A stretch of DNA of 64,000 nt. It comes from Synechococcus sp. CCY 0621. Lineage in GTDB: Bacteria; Cyanobacteriota; Cyanobacteriia; PCC-6307; Cyanobiaceae. A program made the position numbers and the translations under genes. The notes below the pieces were generated by a model. That model was not told the origin of the DNA and searched no databases. It saw only the letters and a program-made list of their open reading frames with translations. Location of the stretch: assembly GCF_019038465.1 (NCBI RefSeq), contig NZ_JAFKRH010000006.1, positions 1 to 64,000 on the forward strand. Reading direction: 5' to 3'. Of this stretch, positions 1 through 7,709 are shown in pieces. Each line of letters opens with the position of its first letter. Position 1 is the stretch's first letter.

Positions 1-52
1 CCGGCATGCGCACGGCAGTGACGGGGTCATCGGGAAGGAAGCGGTAGCGCAT
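1..52 (-). CDS. possible 5' end of an unidentified gene (cut by window edge)
   Basis: An ATG on the minus strand at 52-50 opens a frame running out of the window, beginning MRYRFLPDDPVTAVRMP. Only 17 codons are visible, so no family can be named. The amino acid mix is plausible for a real protein, and it would be divergent from the gene starting at 213. No clear Shine-Dalgarno sequence precedes it. Confidence 0.3.
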   Translation of the reverse strand, partial: MRYRFLPDDPVTAVRMP

Positions 53-70
53 CGAGGAGGAGCGCCCTTA

Positions 71-87
71 TTGCGAACTGCTCGCAA
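71..87. promoter_or_regulatory. inverted repeat in a divergent intergenic region
   Basis: TTGCGA and TCGCAA are perfect 6-bp arms around a 5-nt centre, between the possible minus-strand start at 52 and the plus-strand gene at 213. About 30 nt further right, 119-125 reads ATTCTCA, which resembles one half of a cyanobacterial Fur-type box, but the other half is poor. A regulator site is only an inference from position and symmetry. Confidence 0.3.
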
Positions 88-212
88 CCTAGACGCCTAA
101 GGACCCCTTTTGCAAGCGATTCTCAATAGCAGCTGGCGATTGCGAAGCGGACATGCTGCTGGGCGGCAGGCCTTCCCTACCGTTGGTCTCGTGCTTTCCG
201 AGGCGTTCTGCC

Positions 213-752
213 GTGATCCCCGAGGCCCAGTGGTTGCTGGAGCAAGAGCGACGCAGCCGCCGGCAGGGCAGCGGTCTGGGCCAGGGGGCGCTGATCGGCT
301 CCTGGCGACTCGAGCGGATCTGGAGCAAGGGCAGCCTGCGGCCCGCCGCGTTCGGTGCCGCCCTGCTGCGGGGGCTGGGGGCCCGCCTGCAGCTGGCGCC
401 GGACGACAGGGCGGATGCAGGCGGCGAAACGATGCGGATGGTGAACAGTGTTCGCCTCGGTGCCCTGGAACTTCGTTTTGACGGGGTTGGCCGGCTGCAG
501 GGCCGTCGTCCCCTTCTGGTCTTCAGCTTCGATCGCCTGCGGTTACTGCTGGGCGGTCGGGTGCTGATCGAACGTGCCCTGCCCCCGCCCGATCCGCTGC
601 GCCGGCCATTCTTCGCCCTGATCGCCGCCGAACCCCCCGCCCCAGGCGAGCCGGATCCAGCAACTGGGACGTCCCAGGGGTGGCTGGCGGCCCGGGGACG
701 GGGCGGCGGCCTGGCCCTGTGGCTGCTCGATGGTGGCGAAGCGACAAAATGA
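213..752 (+). CDS. conserved hypothetical protein, possibly PAP/fibrillin-like
   Basis: A 179-aa protein if it starts at the GTG at 213 (VIPEAQWLLEQE); an ATG at 153 in the same frame adds 20 residues that look less like coding sequence. Near the N-terminus is GSWRLERIWSKG, reminiscent of the opening strand of the PAP/fibrillin lipocalin-like fold of cyanobacteria and plastids, followed by alternating hydrophobic strands such as PLLVFSFDRLRLLLGG. There is no signal peptide or transmembrane segment. The fibrillin link is a guess from short motifs. The gene ends 35 nt before the next and could be co-transcribed with it. Confidence 0.6.
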   Translation: MIPEAQWLLEQERRSRRQGSGLGQGALIGSWRLERIWSKGSLRPAAFGAALLRGLGARLQLAPDDRADAGGETMRMVNSVRLGALELRFDGVGRLQGRRPLLVFSFDRLRLLLGGRVLIERALPPPDPLRRPFFALIAAEPPAPGEPDPATGTSQGWLAARGRGGGLALWLLDGGEATK

Positions 753-787
753 AGCTAGGCTTAAAGCAAGTTGAATAAACGATTGAC

Positions 788-1402
788 ATGGCGGCACCGC
801 TCACGGCCCTGCAGGAATGGTTGCTCCGCCACGCCAGCGATGGCACCCCGGAGACCCTGCCGGGCAACATCCAGCGAGCCTTCGACGCTGATCAAGCCAC
901 CCTGTTGCCGGTGTTCGTGGCCCACGCCTGGCAGGAGCATCTCCATGCCGAGGTGTGCCGCGGGCTAAGGGAAGCCACGGATGCCGAGCAGCAGCGTCTG
1001 GAAGCCGCCTTCCATGCCCAGATCGGCCTGGGCGACGACCACGACGGCGACCTGGCGCTGCAGCTGGGACGGGCGGTGGACCGACGTCTCTCTGACTGCC
1101 ACCATTACGTGCATCTGACGGCCCATCCGATGCCGGATGGCTTGCGCTGGTTTCGGCTCCAGATCACGGACAGCTCTGCCGCTCCCGGCGGCCTGGAGGA
1201 GAGAATCCAGGTCTGTGGCGTCGAGTCGGACTCCCAGGCGCGGGCGATCTGTGAGGCCATCCACGACGTGCTGGCGGCCCGTGGGGCCAGTGTGGACCAG
1301 GGTCTGTTCCACCTCGAAGGCCCCCAACTGGGGGCCCTGGTGGCCATCTTGAAGCGGCTGGCGCTGCCGCAACCCGAAGCCCAGATGGCCATGGCCGCTT
1401 AG
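788..1402 (+). CDS. conserved hypothetical cyanobacterial protein
   Basis: A 204-aa soluble protein with balanced composition, His- and Asp-rich around residues 77-105 (GDDHDGDL, DCHHYVHL), and no signal peptide or membrane segment. I do not recognise a domain. It starts at an ATG without an obvious ribosome-binding site. Codon use matches the neighbours, and the long uninterrupted frame supports a real gene. The function is unknown. Confidence 0.65.
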   Translation: MAAPLTALQEWLLRHASDGTPETLPGNIQRAFDADQATLLPVFVAHAWQEHLHAEVCRGLREATDAEQQRLEAAFHAQIGLGDDHDGDLALQLGRAVDRRLSDCHHYVHLTAHPMPDGLRWFRLQITDSSAAPGGLEERIQVCGVESDSQARAICEAIHDVLAARGASVDQGLFHLEGPQLGALVAILKRLALPQPEAQMAMAA

Positions 1403-1471
1403 CGGCAACCCTGCAGCGCAAGAGCGGCACCTCTGGTCTCCGCTGACGCTCGCACAGGCCTTCGACCCCCC

Positions 1472-2080
1472 TCAGGGCTGGGCCGGCGCCCCGGGAGGCT
1501 TCACCCGCTCAAGGTTGGCGCCCAGGTCCGATTCGAGAAATTCCTTGACGACGTTGCCCATGCCGCTGAGCCCCTGCAGGGCCGACTGCAGCGCCGGCAG
1601 GTTGATCGCCACGTCCTCGTTGGGATAGGCCCGCAGGAACCCCACGGCCGACAGGCTGCCCGAGCCGGTCTCGATTCCCAGGATCGTCGCTGAACGCAGG
1701 GCTACCATCCCCACCCCGGGAGCCTTGAGGGGGTAAATGATCACGGCCAGTTTCTCCAGGGCCGTTTCCCCGAAGCCGGTGCTCAGCAGCCGTGTGGTCA
1801 GCGCCAGCGGCAGCGTCACCCGGTGGTTCAGCAGCTTGCCGACTTCGGCGGGGTCCTTGCCGCCCAGGCGCAGGGCATCCCCCAGCAGGCCCACGGCCTC
1901 GCCCGTGCGGGCCAGCCGCTCCAGGTCGGCGACGGGGATCGAGCGGCGGAAGGCTCCGCTGACGAACACCACCTGCTCGGCCGCCTGGGCCGACGGGGCC
2001 GCCAGGGTCAGCAGGGCGGCCAGCCCGGCTCCGCCCCAGGCACGGAACGGTGGCGGATGGGGGGGCCGAGGCGACATCAA
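1472..2080 (-). CDS. exported DUF1400-domain protein
   Basis: A 202-aa protein with a signal peptide (hydrophobic GLAALLTLAA, likely cleavage after AQA near residue 33). The mature part fits the cyanobacterial DUF1400 domain: an opening strand around FVSGAFRRSIPVADLERLA, then LLNHRVTLPL, LEKLAVIIYP, MVALRSATILG and LRAYPNEDV. DUF1400 usually precedes an alpha/beta-hydrolase domain; here it stands alone. It lies 55 nt downstream of a full DUF1400-hydrolase gene on the same strand, so the two probably form an operon. It has no catalytic residues of its own, and its role is unknown. Confidence 0.75.
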   Translation of the reverse strand: MMSPRPPHPPPFRAWGGAGLAALLTLAAPSAQAAEQVVFVSGAFRRSIPVADLERLARTGEAVGLLGDALRLGGKDPAEVGKLLNHRVTLPLALTTRLLSTGFGETALEKLAVIIYPLKAPGVGMVALRSATILGIETGSGSLSAVGFLRAYPNEDVAINLPALQSALQGLSGMGNVVKEFLESDLGANLERVKPPGAPAQP

Positions 2081-2135
2081 TCAGGGGCGGGAGCCATGGA
2101 GGCCAAGTGTGGGTCAGATGGCGGCCCCTGACGGG

Positions 2136-3674
2136 TCAGGGGTTCCAACTCGGCAGCCGGCCGCTGACGTCGCTGAGGGACAGAACGTCATCCCCCCAGC
2201 CATTCGGGGGTAACAGCTCTGGGGCCCCCACGCCTGGAGCGACCCCGGGACCCGCGGCGAAGGCTCCGTTCACCCAGCCCAGCAGCAGACCCCGCAGGGG
2301 CCCTCCGCCCTGGTCGTAGGTGGAGCCCAGATTGAAGTGGTCCCCTCCCCCCGCCAGCACCAGCCGATGGCCGTGCTTCCCCAGACGGGCGATGCGGGCC
2401 ATCGGTGCGATGGCTTCAGGGCCGGGTGGCACCACCCAGTCGCGGCTGCCGCTCACCAGCAGCACCCGACCCTGAAAGACAGGGGCGGCCTCGGCATCGA
2501 ACAGGAGCGCCATCGGCGGACTCACCGCCACCACTGCCCTCACCCGCGGGTCGGCCAGGGCCGCCTGATCGGTGGCGCCCAGAAAGCTGCACTGCAACAC
2601 CCAGCTGAGGTTGCGCTGGGGGTCCTGAAGATCGTTGCAGCGCTTCTGGAGGAGCTGGGAACGGGGACGGGCGCCCGCCAGCTGGAGAGCGGTGGTGGCC
2701 CCCCAGGACTGGCCCAGCACCACCACCGAACGGGTGTCCACCCCAGGCGGCAGCCCCAGCTGCCCCGCCGCCGCCGCATCGATCAGGGCGGAGATGTCGA
2801 GGGGCCGCAGGCGCAGCTCCGCCGGGCCGGGCGGAGGCACCTTTCCCGAGAGCATGGCCTGCTGCTGGGTCCGGTCGCTGCCGGGATGGCGGGGCAACAG
2901 AACGGTGTAGCCGTGGCTGGCCAGATGCCGCCCCCAGCCCTCGAAGCTCTCCGGCCCATCCCAGAGCCCGTGGGAGATCGCCACCAGCCGACCGGAGGCC
3001 TGCTGGGAGGGACGGATGACCACCACCTCCAGGGGCTGGGGCCGGTAGGTCACCGGCAGGTTCAGGGTGTCCCGCCGTACGGCAAGCGCACCTGATCCCG
3101 CCAGCGCGGGATCCGCTGTCGCCGGCGTCTGGCCTTCCAGCAGCTGAGTGGCGGTCCGCAGCTGGCTGTTCATCCGCTGGAGCAGAAACACGCCCTTGCC
3201 GACATCCACCGTGGCCGTGCGGCCAGGGATGGCCTGGAGCAACCCCAGCATCGTCAGGCCGCCTTGGACAGAGGCCCGGTCGAGGACCTGCAGCACGGTC
3301 TCACTCGACACATCGGCGGGCAGCCCGTCGACGCCACCGAGGGAGGAGAGCAACAGCAGCGCCTGCTGGGCCAGGGGTGAGGGGACCACCTGGCGGGCCA
3401 CATCCAGGGTCTGCAGGGGCAGGGGGGCGTTGAAAAGTTCCACCATCCGTTGCCCGATGGCACCCTGGGTGGCCTGGTCAAGTTCGGCCAGGTCGCTGTT
3501 GCCGGCCAGCAGGCTGCGGGGATCGCGCAGTTCGGCCAGACGGATGGAGAAGGTGGTGTCCAGCAGGGGCAGCTTCAGCTCGATCTGCTCGAGGGCCAGC
3601 GCCGGAGAGGGAATAGCAAGGTTGGTGGCCAGGGCGAGGGCCACCTGGATCCGGGACGGAGATGTCCGCGTCAA
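2136..3674 (-). CDS. secreted DUF1400 / alpha-beta hydrolase fusion (dienelactone-hydrolase-like)
   Basis: A 512-aa protein with a signal peptide (IQVALALATNLAI, cleavage near ALA at residue 28), an N-terminal DUF1400-like region to about residue 190, then an alpha/beta hydrolase. Hydrolase signs are VAISHGLWDGPESF (oxyanion region), the nucleophile elbow GQSWG near residue 320, VLLVSGSRDWVVP around the acid position, and a late His in GGGDHFNLG. This is the usual cyanobacterial architecture of predicted dienelactone-type hydrolases. The substrate is unknown, probably an ester or lactone outside the plasma membrane. It lies 66 nt downstream of nrtD and just upstream of the DUF1400-only gene. 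Confidence 0.85.
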   Translation of the reverse strand: MTRTSPSRIQVALALATNLAIPSPALALEQIELKLPLLDTTFSIRLAELRDPRSLLAGNSDLAELDQATQGAIGQRMVELFNAPLPLQTLDVARQVVPSPLAQQALLLLSSLGGVDGLPADVSSETVLQVLDRASVQGGLTMLGLLQAIPGRTATVDVGKGVFLLQRMNSQLRTATQLLEGQTPATADPALAGSGALAVRRDTLNLPVTYRPQPLEVVVIRPSQQASGRLVAISHGLWDGPESFEGWGRHLASHGYTVLLPRHPGSDRTQQQAMLSGKVPPPGPAELRLRPLDISALIDAAAAGQLGLPPGVDTRSVVVLGQSWGATTALQLAGARPRSQLLQKRCNDLQDPQRNLSWVLQCSFLGATDQAALADPRVRAVVAVSPPMALLFDAEAAPVFQGRVLLVSGSRDWVVPPGPEAIAPMARIARLGKHGHRLVLAGGGDHFNLGSTYDQGGGPLRGLLLGWVNGAFAAGPGVAPGVGAPELLPPNGWGDDVLSLSDVSGRLPSWNP

Positions 3675-3691
3675 GGGAGCAACCCCGCTGT

Positions 3692-3725
3692 CGGGGCCGC
3701 ATCCTGGCAGAAATGAACGGCCCCG
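3692..3725 (-). terminator. possible stem-loop after nrtD
   Basis: CGGGGCCG and CGGCCCCG are perfect 8-bp arms with an 18-nt loop, in the 66-nt spacer between the nrtD stop and the DUF1400-hydrolase start. There is no U-tract on the minus-strand side, so it could be a weak terminator, an mRNA-stabilising structure, or chance in GC-rich DNA. Confidence 0.3.
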
Positions 3726-3740
3726 CCCCGCCTCCGGGCG

Positions 3741-4547
3741 TCATTCCATGTCGTCGTGGGCGAAGCGGTTGTAGAGGAAGTCGAGCGCGGTGTTGCGCAG
3801 CTCGTAGTACTTCGGGTCTTCCATGATGTCCTCCCGGTTGCGGGGCCGGGGGAAGTCGATGGGCATCACTTCGCCGATCGAGGCGGCCGGACCGTTGGTC
3901 ATCATCACCAGCCGATCGGCCAGGAACAGGGCCTCGTCGATGTCGTGGGTGATCATCAGCACCGTGCATTTCTGGGTGTTCCAGATCTGCAGCAGCTCCT
4001 CCTGCAGCTCCTCCTTGGTGATCGCATCGAGGGCCCCGAAGGGCTCGTCGAGGATCAGCACCTCCGGGCGGATCGCCAGGGCGCGGGCAATGGCCACCCG
4101 CTGCTTCATGCCACCGGAGAGCTGGGTGATTTTCTTGTCACTGGCCTTGTACAGGCCCACCATCGCCAGGTGCTCCATGGCGACGTCGCGTTTCTCCCTG
4201 TCCGGAAGCTTTGGCTTCACCGAATCGATGGCCAGGTAGACGTTCTCGTAGGCCGTCATCCAGGGCAGCAGGGCGTAGCCCTGGAACACGACCATCCGAT
4301 CGGGCCCGGGCTTCTCGATCGGCACGCCGTTCAGAAGCACCTGGCCCGAACTGGGCTTGGAGAAGCCCGAGACCATGTTCAGCAGCGTGGACTTGCCGCA
4401 GCCGGAATGGCCGATGACACAGATGAATTCCCCCTGCTCGACCTGCAGGTTGACGTTGTCCAGTACCGGATAGGGGCCGGTGGGGGTGGGGTAGACCTTG
4501 CCCAGGCCTTCGAAGCGCAGCAGGGGCTGGGTGGCGGTGGTGATCAT
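3741..4547 (-). CDS. nrtD: nitrate/nitrite ABC transporter ATP-binding subunit NrtD
   Basis: A 268-aa ABC ATPase, full length for NrtD. Visible motifs are Walker A (GHSGCGKST), Q-loop region ([11 protein letters not shown]), signature (LSGGMKQR), Walker B plus D-loop ([11 protein letters not shown]) and the switch His (MITHDIDEA). It works at the inner face of the plasma membrane with NrtB and NrtC to drive nitrate and nitrite uptake. It is the last gene of the cluster, starting 26 nt after the nrtC stop. Its similarity to the N-terminal half of NrtC next door is obvious by eye. Cyanimide or bicarbonate (CmpD) paralogues look similar; the nrt call rests on gene order and on NrtA/NrtC. Confidence 0.93.
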   Translation of the reverse strand: MITTATQPLLRFEGLGKVYPTPTGPYPVLDNVNLQVEQGEFICVIGHSGCGKSTLLNMVSGFSKPSSGQVLLNGVPIEKPGPDRMVVFQGYALLPWMTAYENVYLAIDSVKPKLPDREKRDVAMEHLAMVGLYKASDKKITQLSGGMKQRVAIARALAIRPEVLILDEPFGALDAITKEELQEELLQIWNTQKCTVLMITHDIDEALFLADRLVMMTNGPAASIGEVMPIDFPRPRNREDIMEDPKYYELRNTALDFLYNRFAHDDME

Positions 4548-4573
4548 GGGGGGAGGGGCGGACGTCGTTGAGA

Positions 4574-6571
4574 TCAGGCGCTGATGGTGCGGGGCTGGCC
4601 GATGGGGATTTCGGCGATGCTGAAATCACGGTGCAGGGACACCTCGTTGAGGTACCCGATCGGGTCCTCGGGGTTGAAGGGGCGACCGTCGAACAGTTCG
4701 ATGCCGCTGCGCTGATAGCTCACGTCCTCCAGGCCCAGTTCCCGGGCGGCGGTGCTGAACACCCCCACGCTGCAGACCCGCTCGAGGATCTCCACGTAGT
4801 TGCGCGGGAAGGGAATCTCGGCCCAGCGGGCCAGCTGGGTGAGGATCCAGAGGTGCTCGCTGCGGCTGGGACGGTTGAGCCCAGCTCCGAAGAACAGATG
4901 GTGCGGTTCGCCGTGGGGGGCGAAGGCATTGGAGTCGCCGGGTTGGCCGCTGAAGCGGATCAGGTCGGCCTTGATACCCAGGTAGCGCCGGTCGCTGAGC
5001 AGCTCACCCATCTCCTGCCAGTGGGCAGGGTCGGCGCAGTAGCGACAGGCCTCCAGCAGCGCCTTGGTGAGGGCGATGTGGGTGTTGGGATAGGCCAGAG
5101 CCCAGTCCTCGCGCGCCCCGAGCACCTTGCCGGGATGGCCCGACCAGATCTCCAGATCCCCCACGATTGGGACACCATGGCCGCTGCTGGCCGCCCGGAA
5201 GTTCCAGGGTTCGCCGATGCAGTAGCCGTCGATCGAGCCGTCCTTGAGGTCGGCGAGCATCTGGGCCGGCGGCAGGGTCTGCAGGTGCACGTCCTTGTCG
5301 GGGTCGATGCCGTTGGCCGCCAGCCAGTAGCGCAGCAGCAGGTTGTGCATCGAAGCGGGATGGACGATGCCGATCCGGTGCGGCTCCCGTTCATGGCTGC
5401 CCAGCCAGGCGCGGTAGTCCTCCACCGTGCTGACCCCCTGCTCCGCCAGCCGTTTGGCCAGCGTCACCTCGTTGCCGTTGCGGCTGATGGTGAGGGCCGA
5501 CACGATCGGCAGCGGCGGGCCGCCATGGCCACCGGCCGTCATCCAGGTGGGCATGCCCGAGGGCATCATCGCCGCATCGAGGGTGTTATCCACCAGGCCG
5601 TCGACCACGCCACGCCAGCTCGTTTCCCGCACCAGCTGCACGTCGTCGAGGCCGTGCTTGGCGAAGAATCCTTTGGCCTCGGCCACCGCCATGGGCGCGC
5701 AGGCGGCCAGGGGGATGAAGCCCAGATCCAGGTTGACTTTCTCCAGGCCGTGGCGGGGCAGCACCTTGTGGGGGCGCGCTTGCCATTGCTTGACCCGCTT
5801 CTGGCGGTTGAGGAAGTAAATGATCTCCGAGCGCAGGCTGTAGTAGCTCGGGTGGTGCACCACGGTGAGCCGCGCCCGGGGCCGAGGGATATCCACTTCA
5901 AGGATGCCGCCGATCTTCGAACCCGGTCCGTTGGTGAGCATCACGATCCGGTCGGAGAGCAGCACCGCCTCATCCACGTCGTGGGTGACCATCACCGCGG
6001 TGAGCTCGTGTTCGTTGCAGATCTGCATCAGCTTCTCCTGCAGATTGCCCCGCGTCAGCGCATCGAGAGCACCGAACGGTTCATCCAGCAGCAGGAGCTT
6101 CGGCTTGATCGCCAGGGCGCGGGCAATCGATACCCGCTGACGCATGCCCCCCGAGAGCTGGGCGGGGAGCTTGGACGCGGCCGGGGTGAGTCCCACCATC
6201 TCCAGGTGTTCCTCGATGACGGAATCCCGTTCTGAGCGATCCAGGTCGGGCATCACTTCATCGACGGCCAGGGCGATGTTCTGGCGCACCGTGAGCCAGG
6301 GCAGCAGCGAATAGTTCTGGAACACGACCATCTTGTCGGGGCCGGGACGTTTCACTGCTTCTCCCTCAAGCAGAACGGTTCCACCGGTGGGGAGGTCCAG
6401 ACCCGCGATCATGTTGAGCAGGGTGGACTTGCCGCAGCCGGAGTGGCCGATCAGGGAGATGAACTCTCCCTTTCGGATCTCCAGATCAATCCCCTTGAGA
6501 GCCAGGTAGTTGCCGCCTCCAGAGAGAGGGAAGTTCTTTTCGACGTTCTGGACGTCAACGAGTGCTGTCAT
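4574..6571 (-). CDS. nrtC: nitrate/nitrite ABC transporter ATPase with C-terminal sensor domain, NrtC
   Basis: A 665-aa two-domain protein. Residues 1 to about 255 are an ABC ATPase with Walker [10 protein letters not shown] near residue 42, [20 protein letters not shown] and VMVTHDVDEA. From about residue 280 a solute-binding-like domain homologous to NrtA begins (LGFIPLAACAPMAVAEAKGF), with DLEIWSGHPGKVLG and DPDKDV echoed in NrtA. In the family this C-terminal domain binds nitrate inside the cell and mediates ammonium-promoted inhibition of uptake. The gene starts 6 nt after the stop of a 49-aa ORF and is followed by nrtD. Confidence 0.94.
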   Translation of the reverse strand: MTALVDVQNVEKNFPLSGGGNYLALKGIDLEIRKGEFISLIGHSGCGKSTLLNMIAGLDLPTGGTVLLEGEAVKRPGPDKMVVFQNYSLLPWLTVRQNIALAVDEVMPDLDRSERDSVIEEHLEMVGLTPAASKLPAQLSGGMRQRVSIARALAIKPKLLLLDEPFGALDALTRGNLQEKLMQICNEHELTAVMVTHDVDEAVLLSDRIVMLTNGPGSKIGGILEVDIPRPRARLTVVHHPSYYSLRSEIIYFLNRQKRVKQWQARPHKVLPRHGLEKVNLDLGFIPLAACAPMAVAEAKGFFAKHGLDDVQLVRETSWRGVVDGLVDNTLDAAMMPSGMPTWMTAGGHGGPPLPIVSALTISRNGNEVTLAKRLAEQGVSTVEDYRAWLGSHEREPHRIGIVHPASMHNLLLRYWLAANGIDPDKDVHLQTLPPAQMLADLKDGSIDGYCIGEPWNFRAASSGHGVPIVGDLEIWSGHPGKVLGAREDWALAYPNTHIALTKALLEACRYCADPAHWQEMGELLSDRRYLGIKADLIRFSGQPGDSNAFAPHGEPHHLFFGAGLNRPSRSEHLWILTQLARWAEIPFPRNYVEILERVCSVGVFSTAARELGLEDVSYQRSGIELFDGRPFNPEDPIGYLNEVSLHRDFSIAEIPIGQPRTISA

Positions 6572-6577
6572 GTGGGA

Positions 6578-6727
6578 TCACTGTTGGGTGAGATAGAGGA
6601 AGCTGAAAGCCACGAGCATGGCGGTCATCAGCAGAAGGCGGGCCAGCAGAAATCGAATCACATTGCGTTTGTCATTCATCCATGCTTCGAGAGATCTGAA
6701 GACCTTGATCGGGTGAAGAAGAGTCAT
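6578..6727 (-). CDS. 49-aa single-pass membrane protein inside the nrt operon
   Basis: An ATG at 6727 opens a 49-codon frame ending in TGA at 6578. It starts 13 nt after the nrtB stop and ends 6 nt before the nrtC ATG. The N-terminal half is basic and soluble (MTLLHPIKVFRSLEAW...NDKR). Residues 24-46 form one transmembrane helix (FLLARLLLMTAMLVAFSFLY) and the tail is LTQQ, so an N-in orientation is expected from the positive charges. A second in-frame ATG at residue 17 is an alternative start. I know no standard nrt gene here. The tight packing and clean membrane segment argue for a real gene; its role, perhaps as an accessory or regulatory subunit, is inference. Confidence 0.6.
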   Translation of the reverse strand: MTLLHPIKVFRSLEAWMNDKRNVIRFLLARLLLMTAMLVAFSFLYLTQQ

Positions 6728-6740
6728 GGTTTCTGTCGAA

Positions 6741-7589
6741 TCACTGACCGGCGGCGATGCGTGTCTGAAGCCAGACCATGAGACGATCGAGAATCAAGCC
6801 GATGGCTCCAATCCAGATCACACCCAGAACAATCTCACCGACATAGTTCTGCTGATAGGCATCCCAGATGAAGAAGCCGATGCCCACCGTCCCGGGCATG
6901 ACGATTTCAGCGGCAATGATGGCCAACCAGGCCAGACCGATGGAAATACGCAAGCCGGTGAAGATGTAGGGAAGGGCGGAGGGGATCAACACCTTGGAAA
7001 AGAAGCGGCCCTTTGACATCTGCAGCACCAGGGCGACGTTGCGGTAGTCCTGGGGGATCTGGCGAACCCCTTCGGCCGTGTTGATCAGAATGGGCCAAAC
7101 AGCCGTGATGAAGATCACGAAGATGGCAGCAGGCTGGTTCTTCTGGAACACCACCAGGGCGATCGGAACCCAGGCCAAAGGTGCGACCATGCGCAGGAAC
7201 TGGAACAGCGGGTCGAAGGCACGATTGAGGGTCGGTTTCAGGCCCACCGTGATCCCCACGGCAATCCCCACGAGAGCGGCGATGGTGTAGCCCTGGGCCA
7301 CACGCCCGAGGCTGGCGAAGGTTTGCCAGAACAGGCCTTTATCCAGACCTCCACGATCGAAGAACGGATAGAAAATCAGGATGCGGGTGCGCTCTTCGGT
7401 GAACAGGCTGCTGGGCGATGGCAGGCGGGTGACCCCGAAGGCGGAGGTGAGTTGCCAGATCAGCAGAAAGCCACCGATGCCGAGCAGGGGCGGCAGCCAG
7501 TTGCCCTGGTTGCGCAGCAGCCATGTCAGGGGGTTGATGGCGCTGGTCTTGCGTGGCGACGAAAGTCCGTCGTTGGGACTGGTAACCAT
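6741..7589 (-). CDS. nrtB: nitrate/nitrite ABC transporter permease NrtB
   Basis: A 282-aa inner-membrane permease of the NrtB/SsuC/TauC type with about six hydrophobic segments (for example LGIGGFLLIWQLTSAFG, IAALVGIAVGITVG, PAAIFVIFITAVWPI). The EAA-loop that contacts the ATPase is around FSKVLIPSALPYIFTGLRISIGLAW. The ATG at 7589 is chosen because GGAG lies about 9 nt upstream; the frame stays open to 7682 but that extension lies in the stem-loop spacer. The gene forms the channel for nitrate with NrtA delivering substrate and NrtC/NrtD supplying ATP. Base composition is somewhat less GC-rich than in the flanking genes. Confidence 0.93.
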   Translation of the reverse strand: MVTSPNDGLSSPRKTSAINPLTWLLRNQGNWLPPLLGIGGFLLIWQLTSAFGVTRLPSPSSLFTEERTRILIFYPFFDRGGLDKGLFWQTFASLGRVAQGYTIAALVGIAVGITVGLKPTLNRAFDPLFQFLRMVAPLAWVPIALVVFQKNQPAAIFVIFITAVWPILINTAEGVRQIPQDYRNVALVLQMSKGRFFSKVLIPSALPYIFTGLRISIGLAWLAIIAAEIVMPGTVGIGFFIWDAYQQNYVGEIVLGVIWIGAIGLILDRLMVWLQTRIAAGQ

Positions 7590-7647
7590 GGAATTGTTCT
7601 CCTGGAAGGGAAGGAAAGATGGGAAAGATTGGCTCGGAAAGATCGGA

Positions 7648-7700
7648 CCAGGGATGGTGTGCGATGGCCCCATGAACCTCACACACCATCTGGGTCCTGG
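7648..7700 (-). promoter_or_regulatory. strong stem-loop in the nrtA-nrtB spacer
   Basis: GATGGTGTG (7653-7661) and CACACCATC (7682-7690) are perfect 9-bp arms; outer CCAGG (7648-7652) and CCTGG (7696-7700) can extend the stem with a bulge. The structure fills the 120-nt gap after the nrtA stop and before the nrtB ribosome-binding site. Stem-loops after binding-protein genes are known in other ABC operons to protect the upstream mRNA so that the binding protein is made in excess. That role is inferred here. Confidence 0.6.
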
Positions 7701-7709
7701 TTCTGCAGA

